55,491 bases of DNA from Anaerolineaceae bacterium UBA4890 (GTDB taxonomy: Bacteria > Chloroflexota > Anaerolineae > Anaerolineales > Anaerolineaceae), in assembly GCA_002399085.1 (NCBI GenBank), contig DHCY01000027.1, positions 100,797 through 156,287 on the forward strand, read 5' to 3'. The position numbers and the translations under genes were made by a program. The notes under the pieces are model-generated. The model was not told the DNA's origin. It searched no databases and saw only the letters and a program-made list of their open reading frames with translations. Shown piece after piece: positions 8,458 to 17,570 of the stretch. Position 1 is the stretch's first letter; every line of letters starts with the position of its first letter.

Positions 8458-9408
8458 TTATCGTGCCACCCGCATGTTGCGGATTTCGCGGAATCTATCT
8501 TTCTCGGCGGATGTCAGGTTCTTGGGCACTGTCACCTGGATGGTCACATACAGATTGCCAAACTTGGTCGGGTCCTTGAGGTTGGGCATGCCCAGTCCCT
8601 TCAGCCGGAACCGTTTACCACTGTCACTACCCTCGGGGATGTTCAGGCGCACCGTTTTGGTCATGGTGTTGATACCCACTTCGCCGCCTAAAATCGCGGT
8701 ATAAATATCGACAGGTACGTCCATATAAAGGTCATCGCCCTTGCGCTTGAAGACTGGGTCGGGCAAAATATTGACCTTCAAAAACAAATCTGCTCCCCCA
8801 GCCTGACCGCCCAGGCGTACTTTAGAGCCGGTTTTAACACCAGGCGGGATACTCGCCTCGATTTTGCGCCCGTCTTCAAACTGAAGCGTGCGTTTTGTAC
8901 CTGTATAAGCCTCGTGCAGGCTCAGGTCAATCTCATATTCCATGTCTTTCATGCGTGGTTGCGGCTGCGCGCGGGTCTGCCCAGTGAAACTGGAGCCAAA
9001 GCCACCACCTCCGAAAAGGGTTTCAAAGAAGTCCGAAAAGCCGCCAAAGCCGCTGGAGCCGCCCATACCACCGAACATCTCGCTGAATTCATCTGGCGAA
9101 ACTGTGCGATAACTGGTGCGTCCACCTTGCGATTGCTGCCAGGGACCCCAATCGAATCCGCCTGGCTGCCCGCCGGAGGTCTGATAATTCTGCCATTCGG
9201 AGCCAAATTGGTCATACTTTTTGCGTTTTTCGGCATCCGAAAGCACCTGATAGGCTTCGTTGACTTCTTTAAACTTGTCCTCTGCCCCGGGTTCTTTGTT
9301 TACGTCCGGGTGAAACTGCCTTGCCAGGTTTCGATAGGCGCTTTTGATCTCTTCATCAGAAGCGGTTTTACTGACACCAAGCGTTTTGTAATAATCCTTG
9401 TATTCCAT
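8458..9408 (-). CDS. CbpA-like DnaJ-family co-chaperone (type II, no zinc finger)
   Basis: A 316-residue J-domain protein. The J domain (residues 3-66) contains the HPD motif (33-35) needed to stimulate DnaK ATPase, followed by a Gly/Phe-rich region (about 75-140, with repeated GGFG/FGG) and the two beta-rich DnaJ C-terminal substrate-binding domains (about 150-300). The Cys-rich CxxCxGxG zinc-finger repeats of DnaJ are absent, which makes it CbpA-like. The ATG at 9408 is chosen because the J domain begins directly with EYKDYYKTLGV; a TTG three codons earlier is the alternative. It is likely to work as a cytoplasmic DnaK partner. No dnaK or grpE is in the window. Confidence 0.93.
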   Translation of the reverse strand: MEYKDYYKTLGVSKTASDEEIKSAYRNLARQFHPDVNKEPGAEDKFKEVNEAYQVLSDAEKRKKYDQFGSEWQNYQTSGGQPGGFDWGPWQQSQGGRTSYRTVSPDEFSEMFGGMGGSSGFGGFSDFFETLFGGGGFGSSFTGQTRAQPQPRMKDMEYEIDLSLHEAYTGTKRTLQFEDGRKIEASIPPGVKTGSKVRLGGQAGGADLFLKVNILPDPVFKRKGDDLYMDVPVDIYTAILGGEVGINTMTKTVRLNIPEGSDSGKRFRLKGLGMPNLKDPTKFGNLYVTIQVTVPKNLTSAEKDRFREIRNMRVAR

Positions 9409-9473
9409 AATTCCCAACCAAAATAATATACTGCAATTTTAGCTGATTACTGTTGGTTTCTCGTTAACAACTT

Positions 9474-10196
9474 TCACAAGCCGCTGCTGGCTTCTTGTAA
9501 ATATGGACCTCGAGCAGACTTAGGCAACAAATTGGCAATCTGCCGCATAATTTCCTGTCCGGCATTTTTTACATCTTCTCTACCAGGCACGCAAGTTGGG
9601 TCACCATCCGCAAGCGGTCCAAATGGCTTGCCGATGCGAGTCACAACCCTTGCCTTGCGCTTTTTATGTAGCAGTGTCCCAAAAATATCCCAATCATCTT
9701 CGCTGTACGTTCCAACTGGAACAATTGGCACACCCAGGCGCAACCCCAAAAAGGCAGCGCCAGGCAATGGATTGCCCAGGGGCGGTTTGTGCACATGTCC
9801 TTCAGGGAAAATTGCCAGCACCCCGTTTTGCTGCAAGATTGTTTCTGCAGCCCTGATGGCTTCCAGGTTGGGTCTGCCTTGGGTAATTTTCAGTGTGCCC
9901 CACCATCCAGGTAAAAATTTGACGATCCCAGGTGCCATGGGCATCTCGGCATCATTAATAAATTCCAGCGGATATTTGGTAACGTGGATCGGTCCGATTG
10001 TGTCCAAAAAGTGGAAATGGTTCCCCACGATCAATAAAGGACCATCCTCAGGCAGGTTCTCTTTGCCCTCAATTTGATAATCCAAAAGCAGCCAGGCAAG
10101 CGCTCCAATACCCCCTCGTAAAAAACTTCGCCGGGTTCGGTTGCGGGGATAGTGATATTTGGCTAATAATTCGGACTTGCGACGGGACCTTGGCAT
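9474..10196 (-). CDS. PlsC-like 1-acyl-sn-glycerol-3-phosphate acyltransferase
   Basis: A 240-residue membrane-associated acyltransferase. It has the catalytic HX4D motif NHFHFLD (His60...Asp65) and the glycerol-phosphate binding motif FPEG (in FPEGHVHKPP), as in lysophosphatidate acyltransferases that make phosphatidate from 1-acyl-glycerol-3-phosphate. A Tat-like or hydrophobic segment near residues 24-40 (RRSFLRGG, then IGALAWLLLDY) probably docks it on the membrane. The start at 10196 is preferred over 10289 because AGGAG lies 6 bases upstream and the longer N-terminus looks non-coding. The gene is a single unit between the DnaJ-like and the sugar dehydrogenase genes. Confidence 0.88.
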   Translation of the reverse strand: MPRSRRKSELLAKYHYPRNRTRRSFLRGGIGALAWLLLDYQIEGKENLPEDGPLLIVGNHFHFLDTIGPIHVTKYPLEFINDAEMPMAPGIVKFLPGWWGTLKITQGRPNLEAIRAAETILQQNGVLAIFPEGHVHKPPLGNPLPGAAFLGLRLGVPIVPVGTYSEDDWDIFGTLLHKKRKARVVTRIGKPFGPLADGDPTCVPGREDVKNAGQEIMRQIANLLPKSARGPYLQEASSGL

Positions 10197-10348
10197 GCGT
10201 TCTCCTGCATAGATTGTTCGCCTCAATTCTACCAACAAATAAACGCTGTTGAGAAAAGGCGACTCAACTCTGGCAGGTGGTGTTACCACCCCCTCCAGGG
10301 AGGAGCAGGAAGGTGAATCGTTACATTTATGTACTAGTACTGAAAAGA

Positions 10349-11539
10349 TTAAGGTAACTGCTTTGGGTCAATTCTGAAAATCTTGTCATCCCCCTCGCGT
10401 ACCCGTCCACGCCCATCGGTATTCGAGGTGCCCATGTAAAGCAAACCATCAGCGCCAACCCGCAAAGCTCTCAACCGTCCGAATTCATCCACAAAATGAC
10501 GCTGCAATGTCTCCGGGCGGATATCATCCAATGGAACCGCATAGAGCGTCGCTCCTCGCAGACCTACAAAATAAGCAACCCCATCAACAATCTCCAGGTC
10601 ACCCGGCGCCCAGGTTTCGCTACCTCCGGATTGCAGTCGGGGGCTGATCATGCCTTCGCGCGTCTGGTCGCCCTGGATTTCGGGCCAGCCATAATTTCCA
10701 CCGATTTCTATCAGGTTGAGTTCATCATAACCACTGCCCAATCCGCTGGGTCCGTGCTCGGTCGCCCAGAGCTGCCCCTGCTCGTCCCAAGCCAACCCCT
10801 GCGGATTGCGGTGACCGTAACTGTAAACGGCATTCCCGAAGGGGTTATCTTGCGGGATGCTGCCATCATCTTGCAGGCGCAAAACCTTGCCTGCCAGCGA
10901 ATTGACATCCTGGGCAGAGGCGCTCGCGCCGGCATCTCCGGTGGTGATATAGAGCATCCCATCCGGACCAAACTCAAGGCGACCGCCATCGTGGTTGGCT
11001 GCCCCAGGAATCTGATCGATGATGACAGTGCGATCACTCAGTGCAGCACCATCGAAAACATACCTTTCCACACGGTTCAGCAAGCCACTGCCAGCCTCGT
11101 AAGTCAGATAGATGTATAGGTATTGGTTTTCAACGAAATCGGGGTGAAGTGCCAGACCGAGCAAGCCGCTTTCACTGCGTTCATAAACGTCCTCAATTTC
11201 GATTTGTAAGCCATTTTCTTCAACCAAGATCAGCATGCCCGGTCTTTCGGTGACCAACATGCGCCCATCAGGCAGGAACGCGATTTCCCAGGGAGTCTCC
11301 AGGTTTTGGGTGACGATCAAGATGGGTTCAGGTGTCGAGACCGGTTCAGCCTGGATCGGGGTTGGTGTACTTTCTTCCGAAAGGATTACTTTTGTCTTCT
11401 CTTGGGTCGCTGGCGGCGTAGCAGTGGCAATCGGGATTACAGGCAGGGTGGCATCCACCAGGGTGGGGCTGCTTTCAGTGCCGCAGGCAGCCAACACCGC
11501 CAGTAAGAGTATTGATCCGATAATAAACAGCCTTTTCAT
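10349..11539 (-). CDS. PQQ-dependent sugar dehydrogenase-like lipoprotein (YliI/GdhB family)
   Basis: A 396-residue six-bladed beta-propeller protein of the glucose/sorbosone dehydrogenase family. The signal peptide ends with the lipobox LAAC (Cys19) and is followed by a Pro/Thr-rich linker (about 25-70), so the enzyme is exposed outside the membrane. Family motifs are ETPWEIAFLPDGRMLVTERPG, GLLGLALHPDF, NHDGGRLEFGPDGMLYITTGD (the His of NHDGGR is the catalytic base in soluble glucose dehydrogenase), GHRNPQGLAWD and HGPSGLGSGYDELN. Soluble aldose dehydrogenases of this type oxidise sugars using PQQ. Whether this organism has PQQ is not shown here. No clear ribosome binding site precedes the ATG. 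Confidence 0.9.
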   Translation of the reverse strand: MKRLFIIGSILLLAVLAACGTESSPTLVDATLPVIPIATATPPATQEKTKVILSEESTPTPIQAEPVSTPEPILIVTQNLETPWEIAFLPDGRMLVTERPGMLILVEENGLQIEIEDVYERSESGLLGLALHPDFVENQYLYIYLTYEAGSGLLNRVERYVFDGAALSDRTVIIDQIPGAANHDGGRLEFGPDGMLYITTGDAGASASAQDVNSLAGKVLRLQDDGSIPQDNPFGNAVYSYGHRNPQGLAWDEQGQLWATEHGPSGLGSGYDELNLIEIGGNYGWPEIQGDQTREGMISPRLQSGGSETWAPGDLEIVDGVAYFVGLRGATLYAVPLDDIRPETLQRHFVDEFGRLRALRVGADGLLYMGTSNTDGRGRVREGDDKIFRIDPKQLP

Positions 11540-11613
11540 GTGTAAATATTACCAATTTGATATATTTTAATGAAATTTTTGGTTAACCTTGAACGCTTCG
11601 TAGAGATACACAT

Positions 11614-11640
11614 ACGGCTGGGGCTCGACTCCAGTTGCAA
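11614..11640. repeat. CGGCTGGG palindromic repeat, copy 2
   Basis: TACGGCTGGGGCTCGACTCC followed by AGTTGCAA, closely matching 49701-49727 and more loosely 8420-8442. It lies in the divergent gap (11540-11765) between the sugar dehydrogenase and MFS genes, near their presumptive promoters. Confidence 0.7.
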
Positions 11641-11765
11641 CCTTAGCCCCGATAACCGCTGGTGGAGGGAGAAAAACTATACGGTGCAGACCACGTATTT
11701 CCTTACAAAAGACTAGTTTAAACCAAAATGTACGATAAAATCCCTTTTGTTGGATAGATGACTTG

Positions 11766-13115
11766 ATGGAGAATAACGAAGAAGTATCTCAGCCCGAACC
11801 CGACCCAAATCCGGGGTCGCCAGATCAAAAAATACCTGCCAATTGGCTTGCTAATTTTTTACCCATGTTTGGTGGTCAGATAATCTCACTGCTTGGCAGC
11901 AGCCTGGTGCAATTCGCGCTGGTTTGGTATGTAACCAAACTCACTGGTTCTGCTGCCGTGCTGGCAACCGCCACAACCGCCGCCCTGATCCCCAGCATTC
12001 TGATTGGTCCTTTCATCGGGGCGTTGGTGGACCGCTGGAACCGCAAGCTGGTAATGATCCTTGCCGACCTGGTTGTCGCCCTGGCAACTGCCGTCCTGGC
12101 ACTTCTGTTTGCCTTCAATCTGATTCAAATCTGGCATATCTACCTGATCCTCTTCATTCGTTCTCTTGCCGGCATCTTTCAGGGTCCTGCCAAGACTGCG
12201 TCGATCAGCCTTATGGTTCCCCAGGAGCACTTGGTGCGCCTGGGTGGGGTCAACCAGGCTGTCAATGGCTTGACCGAGATCATTTCGCCAGCTCTTGGCG
12301 CGCTCCTCCTGGAACTGCTGCCCATTCAGGGCGTTCTGGCGGTCGATATCGTCACGGCAGCAATTGCCATCCTGCTGATGATATTCTTCGTTAAGGTTCC
12401 CCAGCCTAAAACTGTCACCGGTGCTCAAAAAGTTACTCCCCGTTCCTTATTGGCGGATGTTAAATCCGGATTCAATTACATCGTTACCTGGCCTGGGCTG
12501 TTGATCGTGATTCTGATTGCCAGTTCCATCAACCTGTTTTTAGCCCCGGCTGGCAACTTGATGCCATTGCTTGTCACCGATTTCTTCAATGGCGGTGCCA
12601 GGGAACTTGCCTGGCTGCAGGCTGCCATGGGCATTGGTGCGATTCTGGGTGGCGTACTGCTGGGTGTATGGGGTGGTTTTAAACGTAAAGTGGTCACGGT
12701 AATGATCGGGATTTTGGGCGTCAGTCTAAGCGTTATTGGTGTGGGTCTTGTTCCCCAGGATGGCTACATCACTGCGATTGTGCTTGCTGGGCTCACCGGT
12801 TTGATGCTTTCTTTTGCCAATGGCTCGCTTGGACCGCTGCTACAGACGAAAGTACCTTCAGAGAAGCAGGGTCGTGTCTTTACTGTCCTCTCCAGCATGA
12901 GCCTGGGGTTGATGCCGATCGGCTTGTTTCTCAGCGCGCCAATTGCCGATCGATATGGCGCGTCGGTAGCCTATCTGATTGGCGGTACCGTAGGTTTGGG
13001 TATCGCAATTTTTGGGTTTCTCAACCGAAAGGTCATGACCATTGACGATCAGCTGCCTGGAGGAAGACAGCTTGAGGTTACCGGGCAACCAGGACAGGCA
13101 ACAACCATAGATTAG
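11766..13115 (+). CDS. MFS exporter, DHA3 (MefA-like) family
   Basis: A 449-residue major facilitator with 12 predicted membrane helices and a 35-residue acidic N-terminal tail. The sequence WYVTKLTGSAAVLATATTA, and the helix 2-3 loop motif GALVDRWNRKLVM (motif A, G-x-x-x-D-R), are typical of DHA3 drug:H+ antiporters, which include macrolide and siderophore exporters. The substrate cannot be inferred. The ATG at 11766 is chosen over the adjacent TTG at 11763; the site upstream is weak. The gene stands alone, ending 7 bases before the convergent HAD gene. Confidence 0.9.
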   Translation: MENNEEVSQPEPDPNPGSPDQKIPANWLANFLPMFGGQIISLLGSSLVQFALVWYVTKLTGSAAVLATATTAALIPSILIGPFIGALVDRWNRKLVMILADLVVALATAVLALLFAFNLIQIWHIYLILFIRSLAGIFQGPAKTASISLMVPQEHLVRLGGVNQAVNGLTEIISPALGALLLELLPIQGVLAVDIVTAAIAILLMIFFVKVPQPKTVTGAQKVTPRSLLADVKSGFNYIVTWPGLLIVILIASSINLFLAPAGNLMPLLVTDFFNGGARELAWLQAAMGIGAILGGVLLGVWGGFKRKVVTVMIGILGVSLSVIGVGLVPQDGYITAIVLAGLTGLMLSFANGSLGPLLQTKVPSEKQGRVFTVLSSMSLGLMPIGLFLSAPIADRYGASVAYLIGGTVGLGIAIFGFLNRKVMTIDDQLPGGRQLEVTGQPGQATTID

Positions 13116-13121
13116 CAGTTC

Positions 13122-13826
13122 TCAAATTAGTTCGAGATGGGCTTCTGTCAAAAAACTTGCTAATGAGCTGGTTGAAGGCAGGATCGCCTGGGTGCCGGCT
13201 TTTTGCAGTTCTGCTTCAGTGCCAAAACCAGATAACACCGAAAGCGATTGTGCCCCGGCTGCCAGCGCAGCGCGCACATCGGTGACCGTATCGCCGACCA
13301 TCAGCAAAGAATCTGCTGGCACGCCCAGTCTCTCAGCGGCATGCAAAAGCGGATCGGGGAAGGGTTTGGTTCGTCGGCAGGTCTGCGAGCTGACCACAAC
13401 CGGAAAATACTTTACCAGGTTATTGATCTCTAAAAATTGCGACGTGGTTACTTCATTCCTGGCGGTCACGATCGCGAAAAGATATCGCTTCGAAAGAGCT
13501 TCCAGCATGGGCAAGATGCCAGGAATCAATGGATAATGATGCGCCAATACTTCCCGAGCGCTGGCACGCTTGTCGAAAAAGGCGGCAATCGGATGATCCA
13601 AACCCAGGCGATCGGCTGTTTCAAGCAGCCAGTTGCCCGGACCTTCCGCTGTGCGCACAAACCAGCGCGAAAACAGCTTGAGTTTGCTCTCATCAATGAT
13701 GCCCTCGAGAAATCGCAGTCGGTTTTGAAGGCGCTCGACCATGCGATCATCACTGTCAGATAAAGTTCCATCGACATCAAAAATGATGGCTTTGATTTTG
13801 GAAATCTCGAGGGTGGGCGTGAGCAT
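13122..13826 (-). CDS. HAD-family phosphatase (phosphoglycolate-phosphatase-like)
   Basis: A 234-residue HAD superfamily IA hydrolase. Motif I is FDVDGTLSDSD (nucleophile Asp17, general acid Asp19), motif II is IVTARN (Thr), motif III the Lys in RRTKPFPDP, and motif IV VGDTVTDVRAA. The helical cap of about 70 residues sits between motifs I and II. Such enzymes remove phosphate from small metabolites such as 2-phosphoglycolate or nucleotides. The true substrate is unknown. It starts 11 bases after the stop of the metallopeptidase gene upstream, so the two are co-transcribed. Confidence 0.9.
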   Translation of the reverse strand: MLTPTLEISKIKAIIFDVDGTLSDSDDRMVERLQNRLRFLEGIIDESKLKLFSRWFVRTAEGPGNWLLETADRLGLDHPIAAFFDKRASAREVLAHHYPLIPGILPMLEALSKRYLFAIVTARNEVTTSQFLEINNLVKYFPVVVSSQTCRRTKPFPDPLLHAAERLGVPADSLLMVGDTVTDVRAALAAGAQSLSVLSGFGTEAELQKAGTQAILPSTSSLASFLTEAHLELI

Positions 13827-13837
13827 GAAGGTGGCTT

Positions 13838-15148
13838 TCAGTCAGTGGCTATCGCTTGTAATGATTGCAGCGTGTCAAGTTCTTGCGCCACAATCCAAAC
13901 AAAGCTGGTTGGGCTGGTCTGCAGCAAGGCGCTGTAGTAGTTTTCTCCCTGCCAGAATCCATCGACTCCCATCGCGCCAAAACGCAGGTTGGAATAATCG
14001 TTGAAGGCTCTTAGCGCGGCAGTCGCGTCTGCTTCGGAATCCCAATTGATAGCGACCATACCAGCAGCTTCCCCGCTCTGATCGTTCTTCAGCACGGAAT
14101 ACCGATCGCCGCCCCAACCTTCGGCTGCATCCAGCGCCAGACTGTCAAAAAGGCGGTGTTGCGGGTTATATGCCTTCGCCAAAATCATATAAACATACCA
14201 TTCGCCCAGCGTGTCGTTCTCAATCTCCACCCAATTTGCCCCAAGGGCAGCTTCCAGGTCTGGCAGAGTTGGGTTGTTTGGCAGGTCATGAGGGTAGGCA
14301 TCCGGGTGCATAATCTGCTCCGAAGAAACAGGCTGCGTGGTCGTGAATGCCTTGTCGATAGCTGAGTACCCTTCTTGAGCGTAGAGTGCCTGCACAAATG
14401 TGCCACCGTAAAGGTAAGGGAAAACGAGCGATTCACTGATCAAGTCAGGGGCAGAGTCGTAAACCGGGCTCTGAAAAGTGGTTGCAAAGTCCTGCAGATC
14501 CTTCAGGTCTTGCTTGGTTCCGTAGGTTTGGAACCACAGCTGCTCGCTAAGCGAGGCATCGCCCTCGATGAGTGACTGGATTGCCACACAGCGTTCTGAA
14601 TCTTCCTGGCAAGCTTCGTCGGTGTAACCCAGGCTGCCTTCGAAATCGAAATGTTCGTCTTGCAGTACGTGGACGAATTCATGCGCGTAGGTGGAGCGCT
14701 CCATCCCGCCAAAACCGCTGTCGCTGACCACATACATTGCTGTTTTTTCCGAGTCGTAAAAGCCGGCAATTTGCTCGGTATATAGTTCGAGGTAGAAATC
14801 GCGCAGCTTAAAATCGGCAGGCAAAAAACCAAAAAGATTCATTACAACCAGATCCTGCGCTTCGTCTTCCAGTGTGTAATCTTCCAGGAAGTCATTTAAC
14901 ACAACCTCACGCAGCTCTTCCCGGCTCAACAGTTCGCGGGGTATGGAAGCTTCGATCTCCAGCCCGCGCAGTTCGCTCACATGGCTTTCAATTTCATCCA
15001 TGCTTGCATAGATGACGTTGTCTGGGGTGGCAGGATTATCCTCGTAAACCACAACGGGGTCGCGTGAGAGCCTGATGATGAAAAAAATGCCAACCGTCAG
15101 GATGATAATTCCGATGATGGCAAGTATGAGAGTGTTTTTCTTGTTCAT
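13838..15148 (-). CDS. Membrane-anchored HExxH (gluzincin-like) metallopeptidase family protein
   Basis: A 436-residue protein with one N-terminal transmembrane helix (residues 7-26) and a large extracytoplasmic domain. The zinc-protease signature HEFVH (His156, Glu157, His160) sits in a helix, and LIEGDASL about 35 residues later supplies a Glu that fits the third zinc ligand of gluzincins. A C-terminal domain (about 330-436) contains GAMGVDGFWQGENYY and may bind substrate or inhibit. I know no name for this family; proteolysis is inferred from the motif. The ATG at 15148 matches the hydrophobic N-terminus. On the minus strand a TATAAT (15171-15166) lies 17 bases upstream. It is co-directional with and 11 bases before the HAD gene. 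Confidence 0.8.
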   Translation of the reverse strand: MNKKNTLILAIIGIIILTVGIFFIIRLSRDPVVVYEDNPATPDNVIYASMDEIESHVSELRGLEIEASIPRELLSREELREVVLNDFLEDYTLEDEAQDLVVMNLFGFLPADFKLRDFYLELYTEQIAGFYDSEKTAMYVVSDSGFGGMERSTYAHEFVHVLQDEHFDFEGSLGYTDEACQEDSERCVAIQSLIEGDASLSEQLWFQTYGTKQDLKDLQDFATTFQSPVYDSAPDLISESLVFPYLYGGTFVQALYAQEGYSAIDKAFTTTQPVSSEQIMHPDAYPHDLPNNPTLPDLEAALGANWVEIENDTLGEWYVYMILAKAYNPQHRLFDSLALDAAEGWGGDRYSVLKNDQSGEAAGMVAINWDSEADATAALRAFNDYSNLRFGAMGVDGFWQGENYYSALLQTSPTSFVWIVAQELDTLQSLQAIATD

Positions 15149-15252
15149 ATTTTTACCCGCCAAGAATTATAACGGGTAATTACGCCCCGATTCGACCAGT
15201 GGCAGTCTTCTTGAAAGGTCTGTCATCCTGAAAGGTCTGTCATCCTCACTGC

Positions 15253-15692
15253 TGTCATCCTGAACGAAGTGAAGGATCTTGCCCAATACTGCTAAGATCC
15301 TTCGCAACAAAGGCTCAGGATGACAATCGTCTAATTCTGTCATCCTGACAACCGTCTTATTCTGTCATCCTGAACGCAGTGAAGGATCTTGTGTGCATAC
15401 CGCTCAGATCCTTCGCAACAAAGGCTCAGGATGACGAGCTTATCTAATTCTGTCATCCTGAACGCAGTGAAGGATCTTGTGTGCATACCGCTCAGATCCT
15501 TCGCAACAAAGGCTCAGGATGACAAGCCAAAGAGGACGCAGTGAAGGATCTTGCCCAATACCGCTAAGATCCTTCGCAACAAAAGCTCAGGATGACAAGC
15601 CAAAGAGGACGAAGTGAAGGATCTTGCCCAATACCGCTAAGATCCTTCGCAACAAAGGCTCAGGATGACAAGACAACAAAAGCTTAGGATGC
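15253..15692. repeat. Cluster of about five 65-72 bp palindromic repeats (GTCATCCTGA family)
   Basis: Full units at 15253-15324, 15364-15435 and 15452-15523, left-truncated units at 15532-15596 and 15604-15669, and a fragment at 15673-15692. Each unit begins GTCATCCTGAACG, carries AGTGAAGGATCTTG, a short variable centre (CCCAATACTGCTA or TGTGCATACCGCTC), then AGATCCTTCGCAACAAAGG and CTCAGGATGAC. The halves are inverted, so each unit can fold as one long hairpin. The cluster fills the 570-base gap between the metallopeptidase and M20 peptidase genes. A relict unit start is also visible at 15229. Confidence 0.92.
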
Positions 15693-15717
15693 CAAGCCTA
15701 ATTACTCCCTCTGCCCC

Positions 15718-17406
15718 TTACTCTTTCAGCGGTTTGGTCTCGAGAGGAGCATCATCCTCTGGCAAAGGTTCCATCTCCTCAAACGGCTCCTCCTCAACCT
15801 CTGGCTTGCGCATCGGGCGGGTGGGCAGGGGGGCATCCATCTGCCGGATTGCGCGGCGCTCTTCCACCTCAGCCTCCACCGAGTCCTCGTCTCTCTCGTC
15901 ACCATAAAAATCAGTCGGGATGCTGGATATGCGCTCGATCAGTTCAATCAGGAAACCAACCGCCCTGGCTGCGTTATCGAATGACAATCGTTCGTTAACC
16001 CCATGGACGCTCTCGTTCTCCTCGGGGCTGAGCACAAAGGGCGAAAAGCGGAAGGCACGGTCGCAAATCTTCATGTAATGACGGGCGTCGGTGGCACCGT
16101 TCATCAGGTATGGCACTGCGTAAGCACCAGGCATGCTGGCTTTGATCAGGTCCACCAAGACCAGAAACTGGGGCGAGTCGACATCCGAAACATCGGTCGG
16201 GTCCCAGGAGTTTTCCTCATACAGGCTCTCGCCGTGCGCCGGCAGCACCTTGACGACCTCATCGCCAACCATTTCGTTGATATGCTTATAAACATCCACC
16301 AACTTATCACCTGGCAATAGGCGAATATTAATTACCGCTTCTGCTACGGCGGGCAGCACATTTTCAGTTGTGCCACCCTTGATGATTGTCGGTGCAATCG
16401 TGGTGCGTGTGTTGGCATTTGTGACTGCATTCGCGGCAAAACGATTTGCGACAGATCTGCCAAATAGCCAGCGGTTCGCCAGCGCCATTCGCTGCCCGAA
16501 AGGCAACTCATCAGCTAGAAAACTCATCATGAATTCCACGAAATCAAGGTCCTGTGGGAAGGGGTTATTCTCCAAAGTGGCAATTGCCAGGGCAAGCGCA
16601 CCAATCGAGGTGGTTTTTCCTGGGGCTGAGGCATGCCCGGCAGCTGTTTCGGCACGTAAAACCAACGATAAATGCCCTTTTTCAGCCACGCCCACCAATC
16701 CAACCGGCGCGTCTACACCGGGGATGGAGCCTTGTGTAATCACGCCGCCTTCGTCCAGGAGGAACGAGAGCGTCACACCACGCTCTTCCAGAGTTTTGAC
16801 AATTTGTGCGGCTCCCCGGGTACCGGAAATTTCCTCATCTTCTCCGAAAGCAAGATATACAGTTCGCTTCGGCTGGAATCCGACCTTGAGCAAAAAATTG
16901 ACCGCTTCCAGAATGCTAATCATGATTCCTTTGCAATCAATGGCACCACGCCCCCAAACATACCCGTCAGCCACCGTGCCGCTGAAAGGCGGGTAGGTCC
17001 AGCCCGAGTCGGCATCTTCCCTGGCTGGCACAACATCCATATGAGCGGTCAGAGCGATCGGGTCGAGGTGAGGGTCGCTGCCTTTCCAGGTGTAAAGCAG
17101 CGAGTAATTGCCAATAACCTCGCGTTCCAGGTAATCTTCAACCTCCGGATACAGCGTGCTGATCAGGTTGTGCAGTCCCTGGAAAGGTATCGGGTCGACC
17201 TTTTCGGAGTCGACATGATTGATTGTTTTCATCTGGATTGCCAGACCAATATGCCGGGCGACCTCCTCACCGTCGATTTCCGTAAGTGCAATCGGTTCGG
17301 GGTCGGATGTTTGAGTCGGAAATTGGAACGTCCTGATCAGGACGACGGCAACCACCACCACCAGGATCAAACCAATCAAAATCAGTATCAGAGTTAAAGG
17401 GTCCAT
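15718..17406 (-). CDS. Membrane-anchored M20-family metallopeptidase (CPS1/Gly-Xaa carboxypeptidase-like)
   Basis: A 562-residue protein with one N-terminal transmembrane helix (residues 3-25) followed by a complete M20 peptidase. Zinc ligands are visible in order: His in TAHMDVVPA, Asp in WGRGAIDCKG, Glu-Glu in GEDEEISGTRG, and His in ESVHGVNERL near the end of the domain. Gly-rich ATDARHYM precedes the last ligand. A 60-residue acidic Pro-rich tail (Glu-Glu-rich, KPEVEEEPFEE) follows and is not part of the fold. M20 enzymes release amino acids from peptides or amino-acyl conjugates. GGAGG is 5 bases upstream of the ATG at 17406. Its 3' end abuts the repeat cluster. Confidence 0.92.
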   Translation of the reverse strand: MDPLTLILILIGLILVVVVAVVLIRTFQFPTQTSDPEPIALTEIDGEEVARHIGLAIQMKTINHVDSEKVDPIPFQGLHNLISTLYPEVEDYLEREVIGNYSLLYTWKGSDPHLDPIALTAHMDVVPAREDADSGWTYPPFSGTVADGYVWGRGAIDCKGIMISILEAVNFLLKVGFQPKRTVYLAFGEDEEISGTRGAAQIVKTLEERGVTLSFLLDEGGVITQGSIPGVDAPVGLVGVAEKGHLSLVLRAETAAGHASAPGKTTSIGALALAIATLENNPFPQDLDFVEFMMSFLADELPFGQRMALANRWLFGRSVANRFAANAVTNANTRTTIAPTIIKGGTTENVLPAVAEAVINIRLLPGDKLVDVYKHINEMVGDEVVKVLPAHGESLYEENSWDPTDVSDVDSPQFLVLVDLIKASMPGAYAVPYLMNGATDARHYMKICDRAFRFSPFVLSPEENESVHGVNERLSFDNAARAVGFLIELIERISSIPTDFYGDERDEDSVEAEVEERRAIRQMDAPLPTRPMRKPEVEEEPFEEMEPLPEDDAPLETKPLKE

Positions 17407-17555
17407 GAGGTCCTCCAATGAATCGCAAGATTAAAAATTCAGTTGTGATTATTGTACCGGAAAAAAGAAGTTATGATATTAATGAAAGTTACATCAAGCT
17501 CAAAAAAAGCAGGCTCTACACCTTTTCTAAATAAATTCCGGTTAAACTTTTCGCC

Positions 17556-17561
17556 TATAAT
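17556..17561 (+). promoter_or_regulatory. Candidate -10 box placing the transcript start at or near the start codon
   Basis: A perfect TATAAT ends 9 bases before the ATG of the response regulator at 17571. Transcription would start about 17568, giving a leaderless or nearly leaderless message. The -35 region is weak, and no Shine-Dalgarno sequence is visible. Confidence 0.4.
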
Positions 17562-17570
17562 GAGAACTAT

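Noticed and set aside
10196..10289. Longer N-terminus for the PlsC-like protein
   Set aside because: The ATG at 10196 has AGGAG at the right distance and the upstream 31 codons lack coding character.
15253..15692. CRISPR array
   Set aside because: The repeated units are themselves long palindromes of 65-72 bases and the sequences between them are not unique spacers of constant size; no cas gene is present.
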